A DNA stretch of 64,000 nucleotides, from positions 5,580,001-5,644,000 of the forward strand of contig CP050890.1 of NCBI GenBank assembly GCA_016745215.1, given 5' to 3'. Numbering within the stretch: position 1 is the first letter of the stretch; every line of letters starts with the position of its first letter. The notes under the pieces were generated by a model, which made no database searches, was not told the DNA's origin, and saw only the letters and a program-made list of their open reading frames with translations. Shown here piece by piece: positions 10,001 through 18,236 of this stretch. This DNA is from Thiohalocapsa sp. PB-PSB1. Its GTDB lineage: Bacteria > Pseudomonadota > Gammaproteobacteria > Chromatiales > Chromatiaceae. The position numbers were made by a program, and so were the translations under genes.

Positions 10001-10193
10001 CTATGTCGAGCTGGACGGCGCCGAGGAGACCCTGGAAGCAGGACAACGGGCGCTTGCATCCATCGAGGCCGAGATGCGTGCCCGATTGCCTGCGCACATG
10101 ATTCCGCGCAGGCTGCGCCTGGTCGCGCGGATGCCCTTGACATTGAGTGGCAAAATCGACCGAAAACAGCTGGATCGATTAGCCGCGGCTTGA
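7008..10193 (+). CDS. Adenylation enzyme with inserted PLP decarboxylase (aspartate 1-decarboxylase-like)
   Basis: A 1061-residue fusion. Residues 1 to about 310 are the first part of an NRPS-type adenylation domain: A2 AKAGGAYVPLD, A3 YTTGLTGHPKA near 155-170, A5 NVYGATET near 298. Residues about 370-840 form a group II PLP decarboxylase resembling PanP-type aspartate 1-decarboxylase: YIGHMTSALP, TSGGTLSNITAL, HVDAAWGGS, and the PLP lysine in AHKQLYLPQG near 637. The adenylation domain then resumes: A6 GELYIGGAAVARGYL near 895, A7 FRTGDRG, A8 GRNDDLVKIHG, A10 LSGKIDRKQL. There is no carrier or thioesterase domain. Aligned to GrsA, the ten pocket residues read V-D-A-V-F-S-V-A-D-K, close to the published beta-alanine code. 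Inference: the protein makes beta-alanine from aspartate and activates it as the adenylate. The amidinotransferase gene follows about 80 bp downstream. Confidence 0.88.
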   Translation: MSLDFNSPAALFEAQAARSPERIAVSCGLYDISYRELNAKANRLAHFLAQHGIGPEQLGAVYLERSVELIITLLAIAKAGGAYVPLDTSLPAQRIDAILDDCQPRVLITRGAPRFDIGHRGAKLIDLDADWPVIERQPPHNPGIEVDAETLAYVIYTTGLTGHPKAVQGICRGIVNRLRFAWDQFPFEAQEISCQRVSISFVDHVAELFAPLLAGIRLVILPGRQANDPAELVTALARKHISRVVVAPSLLRSMLCVRKDTLFHLPHLRYVFCSGEALSTALAGLFHQRVKHTRLINVYGATETSADATWYEVRRSDVDRVFAYFSRSASIGTLAATTGDDGLAVAGDITAANVPVDALATRFQGTRMADCPRPLSNYLDWLHERVLPYSIDTASPRYIGHMTSALPDFVHDLSKLISELNQNLVKIETAKSAIFMEREALAMLHRCFYNFTDDHYATYVQQKNANLGLVTSGGTLSNITALMIARNRALAKLAGDADWSHQSIYTTLQASGYRDLVVLGSRLMHYSMKKAASVLGLGMRNLLHVESAADGALDTEDLRRKLSWCRQEGLLVFAIVGIAGATETGHIDPLAQMAAIAEANGIDFHVDAAWGGSGLFSAQHRGRFDGIERAQSVTFCAHKQLYLPQGISVCLFRDPHALGYGATTAAYQATPDSYDVGRFSIEGSRSAMALLVHAALQVIGRKGYEALFNASMDKARFFADIVAALDCFELLFDPPLNIVNYRYIPAAYRGKLKDGALDASDNQAINALNRRIQETQFERGSSFVSKTTLSNTRYGADNPIVVFRVVLANPLTTQSDIHQVLEDQLAIAREITGDHPGPDDNQRATGLSLADAFSETLVLKEILGGPMIPIGKPLPHCQVHILDDRQQPVAPGAIGELYIGGAAVARGYLHPPRDGRDRFIADPFASHPGARLFRTGDRGRILEDGTIEYRGRNDDLVKIHGFPVELSELESVLHEIAPIKHCAVMVRGDTHGDRFLVAYVELDGAEETLEAGQRALASIEAEMRARLPAHMIPRRLRLVARMPLTLSGKIDRKQLDRLAAA

Positions 10194-10271
10194 CGCCATG
10201 TCCTGGCTTTCCAGCAGCATCATCCATCCGCGGGCGACGTCTTCCCGCCAGCTTTGATAGAGGAGACTCAC

Positions 10272-11351
10272 ATGCCGGATCCCCACGCCTGCACCTCGCC
10301 AGTCAACGTCCACAATGAGTGGGATGTACTTGACGAGGTTGTCGTTGGAACACCCAAGAACGCCTTCTTCTCGTTTTGGGACCCCTTCTATCAGTTTATC
10401 TACAGCCGCGAGGAGATCGCGGCAATTGAGCGCTACTTACCACTGAACCAGCCCTACCCTACAGACTATATCGAAGCGGCCGAGCGGGCGATGGAGCGCT
10501 TGATCGGTATTCTTGAGGCGGAAGGCGTCAGGGTACGGCGCCTGGAAGAGCTGGATCATAGCCGACCCTTTGCGACCCCGCATTGGGAAACTACCGGCGG
10601 CTTTTGCGCGGCCAATCCGCGCGATGCCTTTCTGGTCATCGGCAACGAGATCATTGAGGTTCCCATGTGCTCGCGGTCGCGCCATTTCGAGAACCTGTCG
10701 TATCGCAAATTGTTCGACGAGTACTCGCGCCAGGGTGCCCGCTTTGTCGCTGCGCCCAGGCCACAACTGAGCGATTCACTCTACAACCCGAACTTTGCCG
10801 CCGAAGACTCTCCAACACCCTATGTGCTGACCAACCTGGAACCCGTGTTCGACGCAGCGGACTTTGTGCGTTGCGGTCGCAATATCATCGGCCAGCTAAG
10901 CCATGTCACCAATCAGGCCGGCGTCGATTGGCTCAGGCGACACCTGGGACCCGACTACCGGGTGCATCTGATCGAAAGCCTGGACCCCAAGCCGGCACAT
11001 ATCGATACCACCTTGGCATTGCTGGATTCCGGTAAGCTGCTGGTGAATGCCGAATTTACCGATGTCAGTAAATTGCCCGAGATCTTTCGCGACTGGGACT
11101 TGATGATCGCGCCCGAGCCCGTGCCCTACAAAACCCGGCCACGCCTGATGAGCGACTGGATCAGCATCAATACCCTGGTACTGGGGGAAGGACGCATCAT
11201 TGTCGAAGAACGCCAGGAGCCCCTGATCCGGGCACTGAAGGAGTGGGGCTTCAAACCCATCCCCTGCGCGTTTGAGGACTATTACCCCTTCATCGGTGGA
11301 TTTCATTGCGCAACGCTGGATGTTCGCCGGAGCAGCTCAAGCAGCTACTGA
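10272..11351 (+). CDS. L-arginine amidinotransferase (AGAT family)
   Basis: A 359-residue member of the L-arginine:glycine amidinotransferase family, which moves an amidino group from arginine to an amine to give a guanidino compound and ornithine. The catalytic triad is in place: D194 (FDAADF), H243 (PAHID) and C346 (GGFHCATLDVRR). The spacing is within one residue of the human enzyme's D254/H303/C407. ATG 10272 follows AGGAG with a 6-bp gap, which fixes the start. The gene is the second of a rightward pair after the beta-alanine-type adenylation/decarboxylase gene, so the acceptor could be beta-alanine, giving 3-guanidinopropionate, or an activated derivative. That is inference; bacterial relatives use glycine, lysine and other amines. 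The C-terminus ends in a run of serines. Confidence 0.92.
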   Translation: MPDPHACTSPVNVHNEWDVLDEVVVGTPKNAFFSFWDPFYQFIYSREEIAAIERYLPLNQPYPTDYIEAAERAMERLIGILEAEGVRVRRLEELDHSRPFATPHWETTGGFCAANPRDAFLVIGNEIIEVPMCSRSRHFENLSYRKLFDEYSRQGARFVAAPRPQLSDSLYNPNFAAEDSPTPYVLTNLEPVFDAADFVRCGRNIIGQLSHVTNQAGVDWLRRHLGPDYRVHLIESLDPKPAHIDTTLALLDSGKLLVNAEFTDVSKLPEIFRDWDLMIAPEPVPYKTRPRLMSDWISINTLVLGEGRIIVEERQEPLIRALKEWGFKPIPCAFEDYYPFIGGFHCATLDVRRSSSSSY

Positions 11352-11462
11352 CCCCGCTCCAAAGAACCAGGGCTGGACTTGCACCAGTTGGCCATCTTCT
11401 ACAGCAAGTGCGTGCTTGATGCAGAAGAGTGCGCAGCGAGTGCACAGACTTGCTTTACAGGA

Positions 11463-11888
11463 TTAATACTGCGACGGTGCCGCAATGTGCAAGATAAAGG
11501 GTTCGGCCACCCGCTCTTCGGCACGCAGTTCGAAACCGGCATCAGCGAGCATCTGGCGCAGATGATCGGGGCTGAAATAATGGTCGGTAACCTGCATGAC
11601 ACCCGCGCTGGTCGGGATATAGCTCAGATAGGCAGCACCGCGGTTCGGATGTGCCGGCGGCGTCGAATGAAAGTCCGGAAACTGCCGACCCAGGGTTGTA
11701 GTATCGGTGTTGGCGAGGCCCAGCAACGCGCCGGGGGCCGCTGATGCAAACAGCATACGCAGCAATGCATCGGCCCCTTCGGCATCATTGCAGAGCAGCA
11801 CCATAAAACAGAGGATGCGGTCGAAAGGGGGTCGCCGCGACAGGGCAAACGCATCTAAATTTCCCATTTTAGGCCGCTTGTAGGACAC
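11463..11888 (-). pseudogene. C-terminal fragment of a SAM-dependent methyltransferase
   Basis: About 130 residues with the character of the second half of a class I methyltransferase: PPFDRILCFMVLL (motif II-like strand), GALLGLANTDT (motif III), and YFSPDHLRQMLADAGFEL near the end. The SAM-binding N-terminal half is absent. The reading frame opens about 70 bp from the left end of the neighbouring IS4-family element, so rearrangement linked to insertion probably removed the 5' part. Gene order, convergent with the amidinotransferase gene, suggests it once belonged to the same pathway, but no methyl acceptor can be named. Confidence 0.7.
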
Positions 11889-11958
11889 CTAGTAACTGCT
11901 CAAGATAATCTGTATCCCAGCCGGCACGGAGTCGCTTTAATTTAATGCTTTTCTTTGA

Positions 11959-13415
11959 GCAATACCTTCGCCAAATGACCCGATCTCATGCTGCACTAAG
12001 TTCTTGATTAATCCGCCCCAGATTTGCAGCCTGCTCAAGGGCTTGGTCAATACTATTTGCTTCGGGCATTTCCGGAAGCATTTTTAACACCTCCAGGACG
12101 TATTTCCGGCCGCGGAAGTGGGCTTTGAGGTCATTGACGCTAAAGCTCGGACAGTGCTCGCGCACCGGTCGCATCAGGATCTGGGACAGGTTGATCATCA
12201 GCATCGCCAGGTTGGCACTGTTGTAGACCGGCGTTGGCTTGATCACCATGAAGTCTTCCAAGCCCCAGTACTGTTTGGCGTCTCGGAAGTTGAACTCGAT
12301 TTGGAAGCGCAAGCGATAGTAATCGATGAGCGCTTCGTAGCCTAACTCAAGATCACTACTGAAAAGGATGACATGGGCCTGGGCACCGGTGCGTTGGTTG
12401 GTCTTGACGAGGATCACGACATTGAGCCGGTCGGGGAATTTTTTGTGCCAAACGGGCAGTTGGTAGATGGCCGTATGAACCTGTCCTTCCACGGAAGTGG
12501 CTTTGAGAAAGCACGGCGGCAAGTGTTGATAATCGAGCTTGCTGCCGTACTTGCGCCGCGGGCCGCGCCCGGCGTAGGGGCCGTCATAGGGCAGATACAG
12601 CGCGCTGTTGTGGCGCAATTTGCTGATCAACTCTAAGCCCGTGCGACAGACCATTTGCAGCGCTTGATTATGGCCGAAGGCCCCGTCGAAGACGAAATAA
12701 CGCACCGTCAGCGTCTGGCACACCAGTGCCAGCACCTGGCGCAGAAGGTCTTGAACGAACTGCAAATAGGGCGACAGACTCACCTCCCGGCGATTGCCAT
12801 TGCGGCTACCTTTCGGCCGCCCTCGGTCCTTACCCCGACCCGCTTTGGACGCTTTCGGGCAGCTCGCGGCCGTCTCTTTGAGAATCGGCTCCAGGCGCAA
12901 TGGGTACGAACAGCGCCGTTGCACGCTAATCAACGACAGGCTCAGAAAACACAACCCCGGGATCGTCTTGCCAACCACCGAGGAGAAAAAACGATCCAGA
13001 CCGTGGGTCTTCTTGCCCGATTTGCTCACCACCACTTCATCGCCCGCCAGCAACCAGTGCGTTTCGTCGCCCAGCAGGTGCTGGCGAATCACCAGCCAAT
13101 GCACTTGGCCCCAACTGAGCGTGGTGTTGAACAACCGCTGCAGCGTCCGATCGCTTCCCCCGCGCTCGGTCCAGCGCGATAGCCCCCGCATCGTTACCCG
13201 CCCCGTCATCGCCAACAGCCCTTCCACAACGCAACCCAAACGGCCAAGGCTCGTCTTATCTACGCTCTGGCTTAAGCAGCTCAAGATCAGCATAATGTCG
13301 GGCATGGGCGATAGCCTCCTGAGGGAATAGGTCTTCGGATTAGTAACTGGATAACCTATCACCTCGGGCTGTCGCCCACCTAATTTTTGGCGCTAATTTT
13401 TGGCGAAGGTATTGC
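11959..13415 (-). mobile_element. Complete IS4-family element with 5-bp target duplication
   Basis: A 1457-bp insertion sequence. The left end GCAATACCTTCGCCAAA (11959-11975) is repeated inverted at the right end (13399-13415), 17 bp perfect. TTTGA flanks both ends (11954-11958 and 13416-13420) as a 5-bp target duplication. It carries one intact transposase gene, so it may be active. This is a different subgroup from the element at 4635-6192. Confidence 0.9.
11986..13305 (-). CDS. IS4-family transposase
   Basis: A 439-residue DDE transposase. The first acidic motif is LLAGDEVVVSKSGKKT, the second lies in RYFVFDGAFGHNQA, and the IS4 signature Y-R-E-K is present in YYRLRFQIEFNFRDAK. ATG 13305 is preceded by AGGAGG, which decides the start over a longer upstream extension. 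The frame is uninterrupted, and the element has clean inverted repeats and a target duplication, consistent with recent movement. It catalyses cut-and-paste transposition of its own element. Confidence 0.92.
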   Translation of the reverse strand: MPDIMLILSCLSQSVDKTSLGRLGCVVEGLLAMTGRVTMRGLSRWTERGGSDRTLQRLFNTTLSWGQVHWLVIRQHLLGDETHWLLAGDEVVVSKSGKKTHGLDRFFSSVVGKTIPGLCFLSLSLISVQRRCSYPLRLEPILKETAASCPKASKAGRGKDRGRPKGSRNGNRREVSLSPYLQFVQDLLRQVLALVCQTLTVRYFVFDGAFGHNQALQMVCRTGLELISKLRHNSALYLPYDGPYAGRGPRRKYGSKLDYQHLPPCFLKATSVEGQVHTAIYQLPVWHKKFPDRLNVVILVKTNQRTGAQAHVILFSSDLELGYEALIDYYRLRFQIEFNFRDAKQYWGLEDFMVIKPTPVYNSANLAMLMINLSQILMRPVREHCPSFSVNDLKAHFRGRKYVLEVLKMLPEMPEANSIDQALEQAANLGRINQELSAA

Positions 13416-13469
13416 TTTGAGGTCGTATCTTTCCTGATAATATTGAGTGCAATATGTCGTAGGATGGCA

Positions 13470-14917
13470 TATAGATTTTCAGAAAATTAATTTCCAGTGG
13501 CACATCAAAAATCCCCAGCTGTTTGGTAAAGTTGAGGGTCACCACACCTCATACAAACACGCCCAAATCAACAGGGGGTAACGCATGGTATCAGTGAGCT
13601 GTTCAAAAGCGATCATGGAGGAACTGGAAAAGGAGCTGGTTCGAGCGCACGCGCTGAATAATCTGCGGCTGTACAAGCTGGTCCAAGGGCTGGTGTGGAT
13701 TGCCGAAGGCAGACCATGGCCGGAGATTGGGAAGCTGTTGGGAGTCAGTGTGAAGACGCTGGAGAACTGGCTGAAACGGTTTATGGTGCAAGGGCTGGCG
13801 TGGTTGCGAGGTCAACACTATCAGGGGCGGGGACGCAAGTCGAAACTGACGCCGGAGCAGAAGCGGCAGGTGCGCGACTGGGTGGAGAAAGGACCGCAGG
13901 CGAATGGATTCAGCTGCGGGGTATGGAACACGGCGATGATTGCGGAGCTGATCTGGCGACGCTTCGGGGTGAGCGACAACCCACGCTACCTGAGCAGGTT
14001 GCTCAAGAAGCTGGGGCTGAGTTATCAGAAGGCACGTTTTATCAGCGACCGCAGCGACGAGGAGGAATACAAGCAGGCGCGTCGGCAGTGGGTGGAACAG
14101 ACGTGGCCGCGCATTGTGCAGCAGGCCAAAGCCACGGGTGCGGTGATCCTGTTCACCGACGAGGTGTCGTTTGCGATGTGGGGCTCGTTGAGCCGTACGT
14201 GGGCGGTGCGCGGCCAACAGCCAGTGGTCAAGACCCGGGGGATACGCAAGGGATTGAAGCTGTTCGGGGCGATCAGTTTCTTCGATGGGGCGTTTGAGTA
14301 CCGCGAGGCACTGGCCTATAGCCTAAAGCCGAAAGCCCTCAAGCAGCTCAAAGCCGACGGGGTGCCGACCGAGGTCGTCGCGCAATTAGCCCCTTTGAAG
14401 GGCCTAAGCTATCCGACGCAAGAGCGCTTTTATCAGGCCTTGGACGAGGTGCTCGGCGCCGCCTGCCGCGCCCGCTATCAAGACCAGTTGCACACGGCGG
14501 CTGAAGGCAGCGGTCGTTTCAATAGCGCCGGCTACGTGGAATTTCTCAAACAACGCTTGGCGCGCTTCGACACGCCGATCATCTTGATCGAGGATAGCGC
14601 CCCCTACCACCGCAGTGGCGAGGTCAACCAATTCAAAGCCGATCACGCTCAGCGCTTATCGGTTGAACCCCTGCCGGCATTCTCGCCCGAGTACAATCCG
14701 ATCGAAAAGCTCTGGCGAAACACCAAGAAAGAGGCGACTCATCTGAAGTACTTCGAAACCTTCGAGGAACTGCGTGCCTCGGTTCTGGGGGTCTTCCGTA
14801 CCTATCTCGACGATGCCACCCAAGTGATCCGCGTGATGAAGAAATGACGCACCAACGCCGGCGTCGCTTGAGCCTCTATCCGCTCATTCCGAGAAATTAT
14901 TTACCTGAAAAACTATA
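13470..14917 (+). mobile_element. Complete IS630-family element
   Basis: About 1.45 kb, bounded by related inverted ends: TATAGATTTTCAG at the left, and TATAGTTTTTCAG as the reverse complement of the right end. The outer TA at each end fits the TA target duplication of IS630/Tc1-mariner elements. The leading 100 bp are nearly repeated in the disrupted copy at 6193-6299. The single transposase gene is intact. Confidence 0.88.
13585..14847 (+). CDS. IS630-family transposase
   Basis: A 420-residue transposase with an N-terminal helix-turn-helix (PWPEIGKLLGVSVKTLENWL, about residues 48-67), a second winged-helix region, and a DDE core: FTDEVSFAMWG (first Asp), LIEDSAPYHRS (second Asp) and YNPIEKLWRNTKKE (Glu). 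ATG 13585 is preceded by AGGGGG with a normal gap. The gene is uninterrupted. It is the only complete copy here; the copy at 4583/6193 has lost the body of the gene. Confidence 0.93.
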   Translation: MVSVSCSKAIMEELEKELVRAHALNNLRLYKLVQGLVWIAEGRPWPEIGKLLGVSVKTLENWLKRFMVQGLAWLRGQHYQGRGRKSKLTPEQKRQVRDWVEKGPQANGFSCGVWNTAMIAELIWRRFGVSDNPRYLSRLLKKLGLSYQKARFISDRSDEEEYKQARRQWVEQTWPRIVQQAKATGAVILFTDEVSFAMWGSLSRTWAVRGQQPVVKTRGIRKGLKLFGAISFFDGAFEYREALAYSLKPKALKQLKADGVPTEVVAQLAPLKGLSYPTQERFYQALDEVLGAACRARYQDQLHTAAEGSGRFNSAGYVEFLKQRLARFDTPIILIEDSAPYHRSGEVNQFKADHAQRLSVEPLPAFSPEYNPIEKLWRNTKKEATHLKYFETFEELRASVLGVFRTYLDDATQVIRVMKK

Positions 14918-15024
14918 GACGCAGCGATGCTCCGGGTCAAATCCAGGCCTGCAATCTCCTGCATGGGCAAGAAGCGCAAAGATCAAGGACATTGCGCATT
15001 CACTGAATAATTTTGGGTGTAAGC

Positions 15025-17166
15025 ATGCGGGATTTCTTCCTCAGCCAGATGGACTACGTATTCTTCCTCTACGGATTGGCCTTTTTATTGCTCGGTGCCG
15101 CCTGTCTAACGGTGCGATCCGTGGCATTTCCGCGGCTTCCCTGGGGCTGGCTTGCCAGCTTTGCCTTCGTCCATGGTGCGTCGGAATGGCTTGATCTGAT
15201 ATTGCTGAGTTTCGAGCGAAATCAAAACCTGCTGGCAATCAAGACGATCGCCATGATTGCCTCGTTTGCGTTTCTGTTGCAATTCGCCCTCAGCGGTTTC
15301 CACCAACTGAATAAGCGGTCTTCGCTGGGCTTTACCCTGGCAGCGCTGTTGCTGTCATTGGTGGCTTCTGCCGGCGCTTGGGGCGGTCTGTTGTGGTTCG
15401 ACGTGGCTGCCCGCTACCTGCTGGGTCTGCCGGGTGGTCTGCTGGCCGCCATGCTGATCTATCGTGCCCGCAGGTCGAGCCGAGCGGGCGCCCGGCCCTG
15501 GCTGCTGGCCCTTGCCGCCATGATGGCGCTGTATGCGCTGTTGGCCGGCGCGGTTGTGCCGCCTTCCGACCTGTTTTTATCGCAGCTGATGGATTATCCG
15601 CGCTTCCTGGAGATCACCGGCATCCCGGTGCAGGTATGCCGTGCACTCGTCGCATCAGCGATGGCGGTTGTCCTGTGGATTGGCTCCGAGGTGCCTGGGA
15701 CCAAGACCGAGCAGATCCCGTTCCACTACGCCCTGGGTTTGGTCGCTGTGATGTTGATTCTGATCCCCGGCGGCTGGGCCTTGACCGAGGGCCTGTCCCG
15801 GCAAACCCATGACGATATCGCCAAGCGCGGAAACCGACAGGCGCGGGCGCTGGCCAGGATCGTCGACAAGGATACCGAGCGCATCAACCAGGCGGCTCAT
15901 TTTCTGGCGGTCAACAGCGCCATTCGAAACCTAGCCGTGAACCCAAGCGAAGCAACCTTGCAATCAGCCAACCAGGTGCTTGACCAAATCGTCATCGCCT
16001 TCCAGCTCCAGATTGCCTATATTCTGGATCGGTCCGGAACCGCGATCGCATCCTCCAACCGCAATTCGCCGGAAAGTATTGTTACCGCGAACTATGCTTT
16101 CCGACCCTATTTTCAGTCGGCCGTCAATGGCCATGACAGGACCTATCTGGCGCTTGGCGTCACCTCGAACATCCTGGGACAATACAGCAGCGCACCGGTA
16201 CAGGATGCCCACGGAAAAGTCGTTCTGGTGGTGGTGCTCAAGTCCGTTCTGCCATCCTTGGCAAGCGCTGCACTGGAGGTCAATGACTGCCTGCTGCTGA
16301 GTCCCGTCGGCCTGGTGCTGGATGCCTGCGATCAGCACGCAGATCTTCACAGTCTATGGCCTCTTGGGGAACAACAAACTCGAACGCTGATCGAATCGCG
16401 CCAATTTGGCCCTGGCCCCTTCCCGCCGCTGATCGAGGCCAAGCCCGAACCCGGCCAGGTGCTGCGCTGGCGGAACCAGAATACGATCTATATCGACGAG
16501 CCACTGTCCATCGAGGGTTGGTCGGTGGCCTTGTTCCTGCCTCTCAAGGAAGCTCGTATCTATCGCCTGTTCAGCATCGGGGTGACCCTGGTCATGAGCT
16601 TGCTTGCGATCGGTTTTTACATCCTGTTGAATGCGCAGGAGGTATACGCGGTGCGGCTTGGCGTGCTGATGCTCCAACTGCGGGATCAGGCGCATACCGA
16701 TCCGCTGACCCGGCTGGCGAACCGGGGTTGGTTCCAGGAGAGTTTTTCACGCGAACTGAAAAAAGCCACGCGTCTGAATCAGAATTTGGCCCTGATCATG
16801 TTCGACATCGACCACTTCAAGAAGATCAACGATCGGTTCGGCCATCAAGCCGGCGACCGGGCGCTGGTCAAACTGGCCGAAACCGCACGCCTGGCCATGC
16901 GGGATTATGACCTGATCAGCCGCTGGGGCGGCGAAGAATTCGTTGCCCTGTTGCCGGATACGGACCTGGAAACCGCACGCCTGATTGCGGAGCGCCTGCG
17001 CGAGCAGATCGCCGCCACGGACCTGCCCGAGATCGGCCAGGTTACCTGCAGCTTCGGCGTCGTCGAGCGTCGGAACAACGAAAATGGCGACAGCCTAATC
17101 AACCGCGCGGATGCTGCCCTGTATCAGGCCAAGGATGCAGGCCGAAATCGGGTGATTTGCGCTTGA
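15025..17166 (+). CDS. Membrane-bound diguanylate cyclase with extracytoplasmic sensor region
   Basis: A 713-residue inner-membrane signalling protein that should make cyclic di-GMP from two GTP. The first about 230 residues form a block of hydrophobic membrane segments. A further segment (FHYALGLVAVMLILIPGGWA) leads into a periplasmic sensor region of Cache type (about 260-510). A last transmembrane helix (LVMSLLAIGFYILL) precedes the GGDEF domain. The active site is GGEEF at about 635-639, with FDIDHFKKIND upstream. The product-inhibition site RxxD is present as RDYD, five residues before GGEEF, so both catalysis and feedback look intact. Start is ATG 15025; a TTG at 15013 is an alternative. 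The gene stands alone. Confidence 0.93.
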   Translation: MRDFFLSQMDYVFFLYGLAFLLLGAACLTVRSVAFPRLPWGWLASFAFVHGASEWLDLILLSFERNQNLLAIKTIAMIASFAFLLQFALSGFHQLNKRSSLGFTLAALLLSLVASAGAWGGLLWFDVAARYLLGLPGGLLAAMLIYRARRSSRAGARPWLLALAAMMALYALLAGAVVPPSDLFLSQLMDYPRFLEITGIPVQVCRALVASAMAVVLWIGSEVPGTKTEQIPFHYALGLVAVMLILIPGGWALTEGLSRQTHDDIAKRGNRQARALARIVDKDTERINQAAHFLAVNSAIRNLAVNPSEATLQSANQVLDQIVIAFQLQIAYILDRSGTAIASSNRNSPESIVTANYAFRPYFQSAVNGHDRTYLALGVTSNILGQYSSAPVQDAHGKVVLVVVLKSVLPSLASAALEVNDCLLLSPVGLVLDACDQHADLHSLWPLGEQQTRTLIESRQFGPGPFPPLIEAKPEPGQVLRWRNQNTIYIDEPLSIEGWSVALFLPLKEARIYRLFSIGVTLVMSLLAIGFYILLNAQEVYAVRLGVLMLQLRDQAHTDPLTRLANRGWFQESFSRELKKATRLNQNLALIMFDIDHFKKINDRFGHQAGDRALVKLAETARLAMRDYDLISRWGGEEFVALLPDTDLETARLIAERLREQIAATDLPEIGQVTCSFGVVERRNNENGDSLINRADAALYQAKDAGRNRVICA

Positions 17167-17245
17167 GAGGGCCTCTGGGTCCAGGCAGCAAGGGACGAGC
17201 AGCAGCCGCGATGTGGTACCTGGGCATGCATCCGCAATGCTTTGC

Positions 17246-17270
17246 CCGGCACGGCCCAAAGCCGTGCCGG
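17246..17270 (+). terminator. Stem-loop after the diguanylate cyclase gene
   Basis: A perfect 10-bp inverted repeat CCGGCACGGC/GCCGTGCCGG with a 5-nt loop, 80 bp after the stop codon. No U-tract follows, so it is not a textbook intrinsic terminator. The 280-bp intergenic stretch holding it has no gene. Confidence 0.35.
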
Positions 17271-17445
17271 ACGGCATGCGACTGCGAAACCAGATGCGAT
17301 CCGAGGCGAAGAGCGATTCACCATGGAAAGCACGGAGATTTCAAGTCTTTGCAAGAATGAGAGTCATTATCTCTGTGTACCCTGTGGTGGAAATCTTGTG
17401 CAGCGCCAATTCCCGCACTACTTGCACAGCCTTGCATGCATGCAT

Positions 17446-17940
17446 TCAGGACAATAATTCTGCTTCACGCCATTGCTGAATCCCGCCAGAGATCAATGCA
17501 ACTCCCAGAACCAACCCGAGCAACATCGCGGAACCGAGGGCACCCATCGCAATTAGCAGAACGCCGAGCAGGATGCTTGCCCACAACCCGAGCTTGCGCA
17601 GCAATGGCGGGTTGACGACCCCGGCGTCGCGCAATGCGGCCAATCCAATGATGCCGCTCAGAATGAGCCCTCCGCCCAGCAGCAGGGCCACCAGCCAGAG
17701 GGCAAGTTGCGGCCAGAACAGCACCACAACGCCGGCGATGATTTGTGCCCAGGGACCGAAGACGCTGACCGGTAAGCCTTGTTTGCGCACATCGATGACA
17801 AAAAGCAAAGAGGCAATGCCGCTGGCCAGCATCACGCCACCGAGCACCAACACTGCCAGTGTACCGAAGAAATAAGGCAACGCAATCGCCGCCACCCCAA
17901 GCAGCATCGAGACCACAGCAAAGAGTTTGGTTGAGCCCAC
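17446..17940 (-). CDS. HdeD-like membrane protein (DUF308)
   Basis: A small integral membrane protein of the HdeD/DUF308 family, made of about six short hydrophobic helices in repeated pairs (ALPYFFGTLAVLVLGGVMLA, LVALLLGGGLILSGIIGLAA and others). HdeD is linked to acid resistance in enterobacteria; most relatives are uncharacterised. GTG 17940 has a strong AGGAG site 7 bp upstream and gives 164 residues. ATG 18000 (184 residues) or TTG 18033 (195 residues) would add a hydrophilic N-terminus but lack ribosome sites. No partner gene is adjacent. Confidence 0.82.
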   Translation of the reverse strand: MGSTKLFAVVSMLLGVAAIALPYFFGTLAVLVLGGVMLASGIASLLFVIDVRKQGLPVSVFGPWAQIIAGVVVLFWPQLALWLVALLLGGGLILSGIIGLAALRDAGVVNPPLLRKLGLWASILLGVLLIAMGALGSAMLLGLVLGVALISGGIQQWREAELLS

Positions 17941-18236
17941 GAGATCGCTCCTGAGTTTGACGAACGCGTCTGATGTCAGCCCCCGCGCAGGCGCGCCCAT
18001 GCGATGATGATCAGTGCTTGCGGGGTGAGCCAATTCTATTACATCGATCGATGGTATTCGAGCGATAACCCCAAGCAGCGATGATCAGCACCACCCGCAG
18101 GTCCAGTATCAGCCCCCGCTCGAAACAATAATCTCTAATTTAATCAGTAAGTAATATTCTAATAAACGAGTGCTGCCTTGAAAAAATGTAGGGATTCACC
18201 GTAGAGACACAGCGTGCGCAGAGGGGCCAAGGCGCC

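Noticed and set aside
10272..11888. Creatine biosynthesis (amidinotransferase plus guanidinoacetate methyltransferase)
   Set aside because: The methyltransferase is only a C-terminal fragment on the opposite strand with no guanidinoacetate-specific motif, and the linked adenylation gene points to beta-alanine rather than glycine.
4635..14917. Composite transposon bounded by the IS elements around the adenylation/amidinotransferase pair
   Set aside because: The flanking elements belong to different families or subgroups, each with its own ends and target duplications, so they do not form one mobile unit.
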